A stretch of 5,247 bases of DNA from Hydrogenimonas sp. (GTDB taxonomy: Bacteria; Campylobacterota; Campylobacteria; Campylobacterales; Hydrogenimonadaceae): assembly GCA_021647345.1 (NCBI GenBank), contig JAKIUX010000099.1, forward strand, positions 1 through 5,247. Reading direction: 5' to 3'. Position numbers and translations under genes: made by a program. Under the pieces are notes generated by a model. That model made no database searches and was not told the DNA's origin. It was given only the letters and a program-made list of their open reading frames with translations. Shown in pieces: positions 1 through 5,247 of the stretch. The stretch's first letter is position 1; the number at the start of each line of letters is the position of its first letter.

Positions 1-730
1 TAAAGAGTGTTGGTAATAAATAGTAAGAGTGTCCAAAAAGATAGAAACGGAAAATCTGTCTTTCAAAAATCCTTTCAAATCCCTGCTTTACTAAACAAGC
101 AGCCTCTTTACTAAGTGGTAACAAGCGATATTTAGTATTTTTTTTCAAATTATTAGGAAGATCATCTATACTGCAAAAGTTTAATTTAGGATCATAGCCA
201 ATGCGTGAATTGCCATCAATATAGCACTCTAAATTCTTTTCAGTTTCACCATTACAGACCTTTTCTGCATAACTATATGCTATATCAGGAAATAGCTCAT
301 TAAATGTTTTACCATCATAAATTACGCCTAAATAAATATTTTTTTCTTTTTTATTTTTATTGATATAATTTTTCAAAACTTCTTTTAGTTTTTTATAATC
401 TATAATGCTTTCTATACTCTTAAGAACTTTTCTATTTTCATCATCTATATATTTATACATATTTTTAAATGAATTCTTTATTCCACTATCAATATTCCCA
501 TTTAAAAAAAGAAATGGGTAGAGATTACCTCCTCTTGACGATGTTACACGAAGGAAAAAACGGTGAACAATCCTATTGCTATCATATTCTTCTGGTTTAT
601 AATTTTTATCAGTTAGTTCAATCGTAACTATTTTTTTAATACCTCTATAATAAATCTGATTATAATTTTCAATTCCTTCATTCTCAAAAACCTTCCCTAC
701 TTCATAAAAAATCTTTACCAAATCAGCCAT
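1..730 (-). CDS. cas8b: Cas8b/Csh1 (TM1802-type) large subunit of a type I-B Cascade, N-terminal part
   Basis: The frame is open for 243 codons from the ATG at 730..728 to the window edge, so the C-terminus is missing. The start is set by GGAG (738-741) seven bases upstream. Cas8b is the large subunit of the type I-B crRNA-guided surveillance complex, which recognises the PAM and target DNA. The family call rests on the C-terminal third of the visible part: a Cys/Asp patch (FCSIDDLP, residues 185-192), then PLSKEAACLVKQG (205-217), then an aromatic segment ending in YYLLP (236-240). This resembles the TM1802/Csh1 pattern of a cysteine cluster, a 'Ca..l..G' helix and an 'f.l.g..yyiiP' strand. 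Position downstream of cas6 supports it. The cysteines (159, 169, 186, 212) are isolated, so no classic CxxC finger is seen. The gene is very AT-rich and lysine/asparagine-rich (about residues 120-131), unlike genes to the right. The call comes from pattern recognition plus context, not a search. Confidence 0.7.
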   Translation of the reverse strand, partial: MADLVKIFYEVGKVFENEGIENYNQIYYRGIKKIVTIELTDKNYKPEEYDSNRIVHRFFLRVTSSRGGNLYPFLFLNGNIDSGIKNSFKNMYKYIDDENRKVLKSIESIIDYKKLKEVLKNYINKNKKEKNIYLGVIYDGKTFNELFPDIAYSYAEKVCNGETEKNLECYIDGNSRIGYDPKLNFCSIDDLPNNLKKNTKYRLLPLSKEAACLVKQGFERIFERQIFRFYLFGHSYYLLPTLF

Positions 731-899
731 TACAAATCTCCAAAAGCCTTTGCCTCATCTCTCCACCTTTCCAAATCACATAAAGTTTTGCTATAATTTC
801 AACTAAATAGGCTCTGGATTCACCCGAAGTAAAGTAGGGATTGCCTCTCACCATCAATGGTGATGCTGTCCAGAGTATAGATACACTATCTAAACTCAC
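723..899 (-). CDS. Small 58-residue protein gene between cas6 and cas8b, function unknown
   Basis: This ORF is too short for most gene callers but has good signals. It starts at GTG 899..897, overlapping the cas6 stop as GTGA. A strong Shine-Dalgarno GGAGG lies at 907-911, seven bases upstream. It stops at TGA 725..723, overlapping the cas8b ATG as ATGGCTGA. The product starts MSLDSVSILW and ends LLEICNG. It has a central stretch likely to form a helix (AYLVEIIAKLYVIW, residues 30-43), two tryptophans, and a basic C-terminal part (residues 44-51). There is no signal peptide and no recognisable domain. At 58 residues it is much smaller than typical Cas11 small subunits, which in type I-B usually come from inside cas8b. 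The layout implies translational coupling within the cas operon, so a Cascade accessory protein, a regulator or an anchor for coupling are all possible. It could instead be only a translated spacer that carries ribosomes from cas6 to cas8b. I do not recognise a homologue. Confidence 0.6.
   Translation of the reverse strand: MSLDSVSILWTASPLMVRGNPYFTSGESRAYLVEIIAKLYVIWKGGEMRQRLLEICNG
738..741 (-). promoter_or_regulatory. Ribosome binding site of cas8b
   Basis: GGAG on the minus strand lies seven bases before the ATG at 730. It is inside the 3' end of the small ORF, so ribosomes finishing that ORF arrive exactly where cas8b starts. It decides the cas8b start. Confidence 0.7.
788..797 (+). promoter_or_regulatory. 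Candidate extended -10 promoter on the strand opposite the cas operon
   Basis: The plus strand reads TTTTGCTATAAT around 786-797, which contains an extended -10 (TGCTATAAT, 789-797). No good -35 box is seen. A transcript would start near 804 and run rightward through the inverted repeats at 812-892 and antisense to cas6. In AT-rich DNA such matches also occur by chance, and this one lies inside the small ORF, so this is a candidate only. Confidence 0.3.
812..875. repeat. Long-range inverted repeat enclosing a second hairpin
   Basis: CTCTGGA at 812-818 and TCCAGAG at 869-875 are perfect 7-bp inverted arms separated by 50 bases. Inside them, TCACCAT (848-854) and ATGGTGA (857-863) form a perfect palindromic stem around a two-base centre, in practice six pairs with a four-base loop. 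The RNA from either strand could fold as an outer stem enclosing a hairpin. The element lies wholly inside the 58-residue ORF. No T-run follows on either strand, so it is not an intrinsic terminator. It may influence translation or RNA stability between cas6 and cas8b. Confidence 0.5.
878..892. repeat. Perfect 6-bp inverted repeat with 3-base loop
   Basis: The plus strand reads TAGATA-CAC-TATCTA. It sits directly beside the larger inverted repeat at 812-875 and begins five bases downstream of the small ORF's start codon in the cas operon mRNA. It is AT-rich, so the hairpin would be weak. Its position just after the start codon could affect initiation of the small ORF. Confidence 0.45.
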
Positions 900-1567
900 T
901 CCACCACCTCCAAAAACCCCAAATTTTTCATACTATCCCCACCAAGCCCTGTATCAAGTAGTAAATTCAGCATTTGTGAATCGGCTTGAATCTTATATTT
1001 GGCAAACCATGCGATGTAAGGGGTCTTTTCATACCAAAAGGTTCGGGGTTTCAAGCTTTGCCAAAGTGGCTCTATGAGAAGCTCTTTTGTGTAAGGCTTT
1101 CCTAACAGTGCTTCAAACTTTTGCAAAGTGTGGTTGGTAATAATCTCTGTATGACGACTATCACCTGGTTCAAGAAATATCTTCTTACCCGTTACACGAT
1201 TTTTTATCGCAGCACAAACATCTCCACGCACTACCATCTTTGTCACATCTTCACCTAATTGACGATCAACAAACCCAACAGTAGTTTCAGCAAAATAGAT
1301 CTCACCCAGCTTTAACCCGTTTTTTAAAATCTCGATGGCAATCATCTGCTCATGCGACTTATTGAGTGCAGTAAAATCTATCTCAAAACGATCATCAAAA
1401 TAGCGAATTCGAAAATTAACTGACTTAAAAAGTTTTCCCGTAGAAGATTCATACCCTTGATGCTCTTTTTCAGGCAGATGAGAATAGAGAAAAGATTGAA
1501 AAAGCTTTGACATACTTTTTTGGATTAAAAGATTTTTTGTCGCTGTTCTTGCTTTTATTTGTAGCAC
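896..1567 (-). CDS. cas6: CRISPR-associated endoribonuclease Cas6
   Basis: Cas6 cuts the CRISPR precursor transcript within each repeat to make mature crRNAs and in type I-B usually stays on the crRNA as part of Cascade. The C-terminus carries the family's glycine-rich loop (GLGGDSMKNLGF, residues 207-218). The N-terminal RAMP fold shows the usual FLYSHLP...H...Y...K.F block (residues 26-47). Tyr28, His36 and Lys45 or Lys48 are candidates for the Tyr/His/Lys active site known from Pyrococcus Cas6 (inference). About 223 residues is normal for the family. The start chosen is GTG at 1567..1565, because AAGG (1574-1577) lies six bases before it. The in-frame TTG at 1573 touches that ribosome site with no spacing and would give 225 residues. 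The stop overlaps the next ORF as GTGA. It is the first gene of the operon. Composition is more AT-rich than genes right of 1674. Confidence 0.9.
   Translation of the reverse strand: MLQIKARTATKNLLIQKSMSKLFQSFLYSHLPEKEHQGYESSTGKLFKSVNFRIRYFDDRFEIDFTALNKSHEQMIAIEILKNGLKLGEIYFAETTVGFVDRQLGEDVTKMVVRGDVCAAIKNRVTGKKIFLEPGDSRHTEIITNHTLQKFEALLGKPYTKELLIEPLWQSLKPRTFWYEKTPYIAWFAKYKIQADSQMLNLLLDTGLGGDSMKNLGFLEVVE
907..911 (-). promoter_or_regulatory. Strong ribosome binding site of the small ORF, inside the cas6 3' end
   Basis: GGAGG on the minus strand lies seven bases before the GTG at 899. It is within the last cas6 codons (Leu-Glu-Val-Val-Glu). It is the best Shine-Dalgarno match in the cas part of the window and is the main support for the small ORF being translated. 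Confidence 0.6.
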
Positions 1568-1573
1568 TTTCAA

Positions 1574-1577
1574 CCTT
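1574..1577 (-). promoter_or_regulatory. Ribosome binding site that decides the cas6 start
   Basis: AAGG on the minus strand is six bases upstream of the GTG at 1567 but directly abuts the in-frame TTG at 1573. This favours the GTG start. Confidence 0.55.
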
Positions 1578-1673
1578 ATTTCAAAATTTTCAACAATTAT
1601 AATATACCTTTTCGACAGCGCCGTGTCCGGTTTAAATAATTATACTCTGTTTTTCTACGATTTTAGCGGTTTT
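1578..1673 (-). promoter_or_regulatory. Intergenic region with candidate promoters of the cas operon
   Basis: This AT-rich gap between the DUF523 gene and cas6 contains two TATAAT boxes on the minus strand, at 1596-1601 and 1639-1644. Neither has a convincing -35, which is common for Campylobacterota vegetative promoters. The nearer box would give a leader of about 20 bases before the cas6 start. A short GC-rich patch between them (1612-1630) contains a weak 4-bp inverted repeat (GACA/TGTC, 1614-1627), a possible operator but unproven. No intrinsic terminator for the upstream aldehyde dehydrogenase-DUF523 operon is visible, so read-through into cas6 is possible. The composition change across the window lies here. 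Confidence 0.4.
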
Positions 1674-2117
1674 TTATAAATTTTCATCATCAACCGCCTC
1701 GATGCCTCTGACTTTGGCTTCGGCGGCCATGATGCCGGACTCTTTTTCGCTGATGAGATTGCCCTCTTCGTCGTAAAGTCTGGCGGTACGCACACCGCAG
1801 CTGGGGCTGCGGGCTTTGCCTACAAAGAGGTCGATGTCGGGGTTTTGGGTGAAGAAGGTTTCGGCGTAGTCGGCCACGGGAGTGGTGCGGTCCTCTTTTG
1901 TGAATTTTGTAAGCGCTTTGACGCCTTCGGGGGTCAGAGTAAGATCCATCGCTTCACGCGGAGTGCCGAAGCAGGCCTCTTCCGGGCAGAACTCAACTAT
2001 TTCGCAGCCTGCTCTTTTGAGTTTTTCGATCGCCTCTTTATTCTCTTTTATCTCGCCGTTATAGCGGCAGTTTCTCCCAAGAAGGCAGGCGCTTACGGCC
2101 GCTTTTTTGGCCATCAT
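1674..2117 (-). CDS. DUF523 family protein (TudS/YbbK-like, probable Fe-S protein)
   Basis: The 147-residue protein covers the whole short DUF523 family domain. Three signatures appear: VSACLLGRNCRYNG (residues 8-21), CPE (44-46) followed by TPRE (52-55), and ARSPSCG (102-108). Cys11, Cys44 and Cys107 correspond to the invariant family cysteines. In the characterised member TudS, three such cysteines bind an iron-sulfur cluster that removes sulfur from thiouracil. Whether this protein does the same is inference; the family may serve thio-nucleobase salvage or other desulfuration. Three further cysteines (17, 38, 49) are present. The stretch after CPE (EACFGTPR) departs from the more usual GGLPTPR form. 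There is no signal peptide, so it is cytoplasmic. The start (ATGATG, 2117) overlaps the stop of the aldehyde dehydrogenase gene as ATGA, so translation is probably coupled. The second ATG (2114) is equally possible. The ribosome binding site is weak, as expected for a coupled gene. Confidence 0.88.
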   Translation of the reverse strand: MMAKKAAVSACLLGRNCRYNGEIKENKEAIEKLKRAGCEIVEFCPEEACFGTPREAMDLTLTPEGVKALTKFTKEDRTTPVADYAETFFTQNPDIDLFVGKARSPSCGVRTARLYDEEGNLISEKESGIMAAEAKVRGIEAVDDENL

Positions 2118-3532
2118 AAGATTACCGCAGACTGTATCTCGGTAAACTCCTCCAAGGCAAACTCAGGGCCCTCTCTGCCAACGCCGCTTAGCTTCATACC
2201 GCCGTATGGCTGTATGTCAAATCGCACGGTAGGCACATCGTTTACAACTATGCCGCCGCACTCAAACTCATCGAGCGCTCTTTGCGTAAGCTCCAAACTG
2301 TCTGTAAAGATTGAAAACTGCAGGCCGTATGGCGAGTCGTTCATCTTCTTTGCCGCCTCGTCAAACCCTTCTACCTTGACAAGACTCACTATAGGGGCAA
2401 AGACCTCTTCGCACACTATCTTCATATCATCCGTCACATCAGCCATAACGGTAGGCGCAAAAATACCATCAACTATCTCGCCCCCCGCAACGACTCTTGC
2501 CCCCTCTTTTTCGGCACTCTTTACCCAGCTTAGAGCCCTCTCGTTGGCCTCTTTGTCTATGAGCGGCCCCATGAAGGTATCATCATCATACGGGCTTCCT
2601 ACCTTCAGCTTAAGAGTCTCGCTCGCCATAGCCTCTACAAATCTGTCATAAATTGGCGCATCTACATATATTCTTTGCAAAGATATACAAACCTGACCGG
2701 AGTTGACAAAGGCTCCGAATGCGCACCTTGCTGCGGCATGCGGTATATCGGCGCTGCTTTCTACAAACGTGGCCGCGTTTCCTCCAAGCTCCAGACTCAC
2801 CTTTTTTATGCCTGCACTTTTGGTTATGATCTCTCCTACCGGAACACTGCCGGTAAAGCTTATGACTCGCGGTATCGGGCTTGAGACCAGAGCTCCGCCC
2901 ACCTCGGCATCTCCATATACGACGCTTAGAGCATCCTTTACGGCATACTCGCTCTCTATGAATAGTTTAGCAAACAGATATGCCGTAGCGGGAGCTTCCG
3001 GCGTCGGTTTCAAAACGACACTGCAGCCTGCGCCAAGAGCAGGGGCAAGCTTATGCGCCGTTAAGTTCAGCGGAAAGTTAAAAGGGGTTATGGCCACAGC
3101 CACACCGGCCGGCACTCTTCGCCAAAAGGCGGTCGATCTTCTGCCGCTTGGCGTAGCGTCGGTGGGTATCGTCTCTCCCCTTAGGTGAGTCAGCGCATCG
3201 GCTGTAAGCTCCACCGTCTCTATGCATCTATCTACCTCTATGCGGCTAAACATGATTGGTTTTCCGATCTCATCGGTTACGGTTTTAGAAAAGAGCTCTT
3301 TTTGCTCTCTTAGTTTTGCCGCCACATCTCTTAGCCATGCGATTCTTTGCGAAAGCGGCGTCTTCTTGCTTTCACTAAACGCTCTTTTGGCTATTTTTAG
3401 GGCCTCATTGGCATCTTCGGCCGAACAGAGCGGGTGGCTTGAGACAATCTCCCCGCTATAAGGAGATCTCCTCGTAGATTTACCGTCTCTGTCAACCTCT
3501 TTTGAACCCATAAAGATTTTAGCCTCTATCAT
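2114..3532 (-). CDS. NAD(P)-dependent aldehyde dehydrogenase (lactaldehyde/GapN-like)
   Basis: It oxidises an aldehyde to its acid with NAD(P)+ in the cytoplasm. At 472 residues it is full length for the family. The landmarks, counted from the chosen start, are in order: TPFNFP with Asn152 (oxyanion hole), VLKPTPEAP with Lys175 (cofactor), FTGSVPVG (Rossmann loop), LELGG with Glu248 (general base), NSGQVC with Cys282 (catalytic thiol), EEVFAP, and PYGGMKLSGVGREG near the C-terminus. The sequence resembles the group annotated as lactaldehyde or non-phosphorylating glyceraldehyde-3-phosphate dehydrogenases, but the substrate cannot be decided. The start is ATG 3532..3530, with a G-rich ribosome site (AGGGGG) nine to ten bases upstream. 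An in-frame TTG at 3562 would extend it by ten residues but lies upstream of that site. The stop overlaps the DUF523 gene by four bases, so the two form an operon. It is transcribed divergently from ilvE. Confidence 0.95.
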   Translation of the reverse strand: MIEAKIFMGSKEVDRDGKSTRRSPYSGEIVSSHPLCSAEDANEALKIAKRAFSESKKTPLSQRIAWLRDVAAKLREQKELFSKTVTDEIGKPIMFSRIEVDRCIETVELTADALTHLRGETIPTDATPSGRRSTAFWRRVPAGVAVAITPFNFPLNLTAHKLAPALGAGCSVVLKPTPEAPATAYLFAKLFIESEYAVKDALSVVYGDAEVGGALVSSPIPRVISFTGSVPVGEIITKSAGIKKVSLELGGNAATFVESSADIPHAAARCAFGAFVNSGQVCISLQRIYVDAPIYDRFVEAMASETLKLKVGSPYDDDTFMGPLIDKEANERALSWVKSAEKEGARVVAGGEIVDGIFAPTVMADVTDDMKIVCEEVFAPIVSLVKVEGFDEAAKKMNDSPYGLQFSIFTDSLELTQRALDEFECGGIVVNDVPTVRFDIQPYGGMKLSGVGREGPEFALEEFTEIQSAVIL

Positions 3533-3631
3533 CTTCAAATACCCCCTATTATTAAATTGCAAACTGCTTTTAATCTATTATAAGATAAAATCTACCAATT
3601 TTTCTATGAAATGATAAATTTGGAGCACTGA
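3533..3631. promoter_or_regulatory. Divergent promoter region between the aldehyde dehydrogenase gene and ilvE
   Basis: On the plus strand, TTGCAA (3557-3562) and TATAAG (3579-3584) with a 16-bp spacer form a reasonable vegetative promoter for ilvE, with a start near 3591. On the minus strand, TATAAT (3577-3582) is a -10 candidate for the aldehyde dehydrogenase operon, without a clear -35. The two -10 boxes occupy the same bases, within ATCT-N6-AGAT (3573-3586). RNA polymerase could probably bind only one direction at a time. The ilvE ribosome site GGAG is at 3622-3625. Confidence 0.5.
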
Positions 3632-4546
3632 ATGAAACAGGCTGATACAATATGGATGAACGGCAAGCTTGTTCCTTGGGACGAGGCGAAAGTTCACATA
3701 CTTACCCATACCCTTCACTACGGAAACGGGGTTTTTGAGGGTACCCGCGCCTACAAAACCCAAAAAGGGCTTGCGATATTTCGCCTAAGAGAGCACACAA
3801 AAAGGCTTTTAAACTCCGCAAAAATTACGATGATAAAGCCTACATACACTCTCGAAGCGCTTGAAGCGGCTCAAATTGAGCTTTTAAGGGCAAACCGCTT
3901 CGACGGAAACGTCTACATACGCCCCATTATATTTCTCGGCTACGGAGTGATGGGCGTCCACCATGTAAAAGCGCCGGTTGAGACCGCCATAGCGGCATGG
4001 GAGTGGGGAAGCTACCTCGGAGACGAGGGGCTTGAAAAGGGGATTCGCGTAAAGATCTCCTCTTTTACCAGGAACTCGATAAAATCTACCATGGGTAAAG
4101 CCAAAGCGGTAGCCAACTACCTAAACAGCCAGATGGCAAAATTTGAAGCTATCGAGTGCGGCTACGAAGAGGCTCTTTTGCTTGATGAAGAGGGGTTTGT
4201 GGCCGAAGGGAGCGGCGAGTGCTTCTTCATCGTAAGAGACGGCGTCATCATCACCCCTCCCCACGACAACAGTTTGGAGTCTATAACTCAAGCGACAGTT
4301 ATAGAGCTTGCTGAAAAACTTGGTTACACTGTAGAATTCAGGCGAATAACAAGAGATGAAGTATATATTGCCGACGAGGCTTTCTTTACCGGTACCGCCG
4401 CAGAGGTCACACCGGTAAGGGAGGTTGACGCAAGAGTAATCGGTGAAGGCAAAAGAGGGCCCGTTACAGAGCATCTGCAGCGGGAATATTTCGATGTCGT
4501 CTACGGACGAAACAGCGATTTTAATCACTATCTAACCTACATTTAG
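3632..4546 (+). CDS. ilvE: Branched-chain amino acid aminotransferase
   Basis: This PLP enzyme catalyses the last step of leucine, isoleucine and valine synthesis, moving the amino group from glutamate to the branched 2-oxo acids. At 304 residues it has the normal length of a class IV bacterial IlvE. Visible landmarks are HTLHYGNGVFEG (residues 27-38), the YIRP substrate-site segment (95-98), MGKAKAVANYL (154-164) with Lys158 as the PLP Schiff-base lysine, EGSGE (192-196) and TGTAAEVTPV (253-262). The SITQATVIELA segment matches the usual 'gITr..vi.lA' region, with Gln in place of the common Arg at residue 220. The start has GGAG six bases upstream. The C-terminus (NHYLTYI) is like those of other Campylobacterota IlvE proteins. 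The SPFH gene follows after 31 bp and is probably co-transcribed. D-amino acid and aminodeoxychorismate enzymes of the same fold are less likely given the length and motifs. Confidence 0.96.
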   Translation: MKQADTIWMNGKLVPWDEAKVHILTHTLHYGNGVFEGTRAYKTQKGLAIFRLREHTKRLLNSAKITMIKPTYTLEALEAAQIELLRANRFDGNVYIRPIIFLGYGVMGVHHVKAPVETAIAAWEWGSYLGDEGLEKGIRVKISSFTRNSIKSTMGKAKAVANYLNSQMAKFEAIECGYEEALLLDEEGFVAEGSGECFFIVRDGVIITPPHDNSLESITQATVIELAEKLGYTVEFRRITRDEVYIADEAFFTGTAAEVTPVREVDARVIGEGKRGPVTEHLQREYFDVVYGRNSDFNHYLTYI

Positions 4547-4577
4547 TAGGAATATCAAAAAAACAAAAAGGATTTTC

Positions 4578-5247
4578 ATGCCGGCAGACATGAATGACTA
4601 TTTCAATAAGCAAAATGGCGGAGGCGGAGGCGAAAATCGCCCTCCAAAGCCTCCTCAGTTCATACAGGACTTCAGTAAAAAGGCGTCGCTTCTTTATGTG
4701 GTTGTCATAGTTGCGGCACTGCTTATCTTCTTTAAACCTTTCGTCGTCATCAATTCCGGCGAAGTGGGTATCTTGAAAACGGCAGGTAAGTTCGATCCGC
4801 AGCCGCTTACTCCGGGCTTTCACCTATTTATACCAGCTATTCAAGATGTCATTGTGGTAGATACAAAAGTTCGTATCGTAAACTACAAAAGTACCGCGGG
4901 CGAAGGTGATTTTGACAGAAGAGGCGGAGTTCTGATAAAACCGGCCATCGCGGTGCTTGATGCAAGGGGCCTGCCTGTAAACATAGAGTTGACCGTGCAG
5001 TATCGGCTAAATCCCGAAAGAGCTCCTCAAACTATAGCGGAGTGGGGGCTAAACTGGGAAGAGAAGATCATCAACCCAGTCGTGCGAGATGTTGTTAGAA
5101 ACGTTATAGGGCAGTATAAGGCTGAAGATTTGCCTGTTAAACGTAACGAGATAGCGGTGAAGATACAAAACGATATCGCAAAAGAGATTGATAAACTTGA
5201 GCACAGCCCTGTGGAGCTTGTGGCGGTCCAGCTTAGATCGATCATTC
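4578..5247 (+). CDS. SPFH/prohibitin-like (band 7) membrane protein, N-terminal part
   Basis: The frame is open for 223 codons to the window edge, so the C-terminus is missing. SPFH proteins assemble into large membrane rings that organise membrane domains or control proteases such as FtsH (compare HflK/HflC and prohibitin). Order of parts: a short cytoplasmic-type N-tail with a Gly5 run (residues 14-18) and a proline-rich stretch, one transmembrane helix (about 37-58, LLYVVVIVAALLIFF), then the SPFH domain. The domain starts with the typical V.SGEVGI (57-64) and continues with PGFHLFIP, TVQYRLNP and a later charged helix (VVRDVVRNVIGQY). The start ATG follows AAGGA at 4568-4572, five bases away. 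A second in-frame ATG four codons in is possible. The N-tail of Gly and Pro residues before the helix recalls HflK, but the body is closer to prohibitin-family proteins found next to ilvE in Campylobacterota. The function is inferred only from the family. Confidence 0.93.
   Translation, partial: MPADMNDYFNKQNGGGGGENRPPKPPQFIQDFSKKASLLYVVVIVAALLIFFKPFVVINSGEVGILKTAGKFDPQPLTPGFHLFIPAIQDVIVVDTKVRIVNYKSTAGEGDFDRRGGVLIKPAIAVLDARGLPVNIELTVQYRLNPERAPQTIAEWGLNWEEKIINPVVRDVVRNVIGQYKAEDLPVKRNEIAVKIQNDIAKEIDKLEHSPVELVAVQLRSII

Noticed and set aside
812..875. Possible tRNA or tRNA-like gene, because of a 7-bp closing stem
   Set aside because: The 64-base span is too short, there is no T-arm consensus, and no anticodon arm fits the enclosed hairpin.
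1..900. CRISPR array
   Set aside because: No direct repeats with regular spacing are visible on either strand in the AT-rich part.
841..1077. 78-codon open frame on the plus strand opposite cas6
   Set aside because: It starts with TTG, has no ribosome site, and shadows the cas6 C-terminal coding region and the small ORF.
1612..1630. GC-rich patch as intrinsic terminator of the aldehyde dehydrogenase-DUF523 operon
   Set aside because: The stem is only 4 bp with a six-base loop, and no T-run follows on the minus strand.
2383..2397. GACTCACTATAGGGG on the plus strand, identical over 14 bases to the 3' part of the T7 phage promoter
   Set aside because: It lacks the TAATAC specificity part, and on the minus strand it encodes the conserved APIVSL segment of the aldehyde dehydrogenase. 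A chance match.
1845..2651. 268-codon open frame on the plus strand
   Set aside because: It lies antisense to the DUF523 and aldehyde dehydrogenase genes, whose motifs are intact. The translation is low-complexity Ser/Thr/Leu/Phe without family features.
4121..4528. 135-codon minus-strand frame inside ilvE
   Set aside because: A shadow of ilvE, whose full set of motifs lies on the plus strand.

Overview
The window looks like a chromosomal segment of a free-living member of the Campylobacterota (epsilonproteobacteria). The main clue is ilvE followed 31 bp later by a gene for a membrane-anchored SPFH/prohibitin-like protein. From memory, this pair also sits together in Campylobacter jejuni (Cj0269c/Cj0268c). 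Base composition splits the window. Positions 1-1670 are AT-rich, with cas8b very AT-rich, while everything from 1674 onward has clearly higher GC. This suggests an acquired defence locus next to core genes.

Left part, minus strand (1-1573): the first genes of a type I-B CRISPR-Cas operon, transcribed out of the window to the left. cas6 comes first (crRNA-processing endoribonuclease with a C-terminal glycine-rich loop). Next is a previously uncalled 58-residue ORF (723-899). Then comes the N-terminal 243 codons of a Cas8b/Csh1 (TM1802-type) large subunit, cut by the window edge. The small ORF has a strong ribosome binding site, starts on a GTGA overlap with the cas6 stop, and ends on an ATGGCTGA overlap with the cas8b start. 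The cas6-cas8b gap is therefore coding and the three genes look translationally coupled. The small ORF also contains three inverted repeats and an extended -10 promoter-like sequence on the opposite strand. This is the most interesting place in the window. No CRISPR array is visible; cas7, cas5, cas3 and the adaptation genes would be expected beyond position 1.

Middle part, minus strand (1674-3532): an NAD(P)-dependent aldehyde dehydrogenase gene and a DUF523 (TudS/YbbK-like) gene overlap by ATGA and form a two-gene operon. About 100 AT-rich bases (1574-1673) separate it from the cas operon and hold candidate cas promoters.

Right part, plus strand (3632-5247): ilvE (branched-chain aminotransferase) and a partial SPFH/prohibitin-like membrane protein gene, probably one operon. 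A 99-bp divergent intergenic region (3533-3631) has overlapping promoter-like sequences for the two directions.
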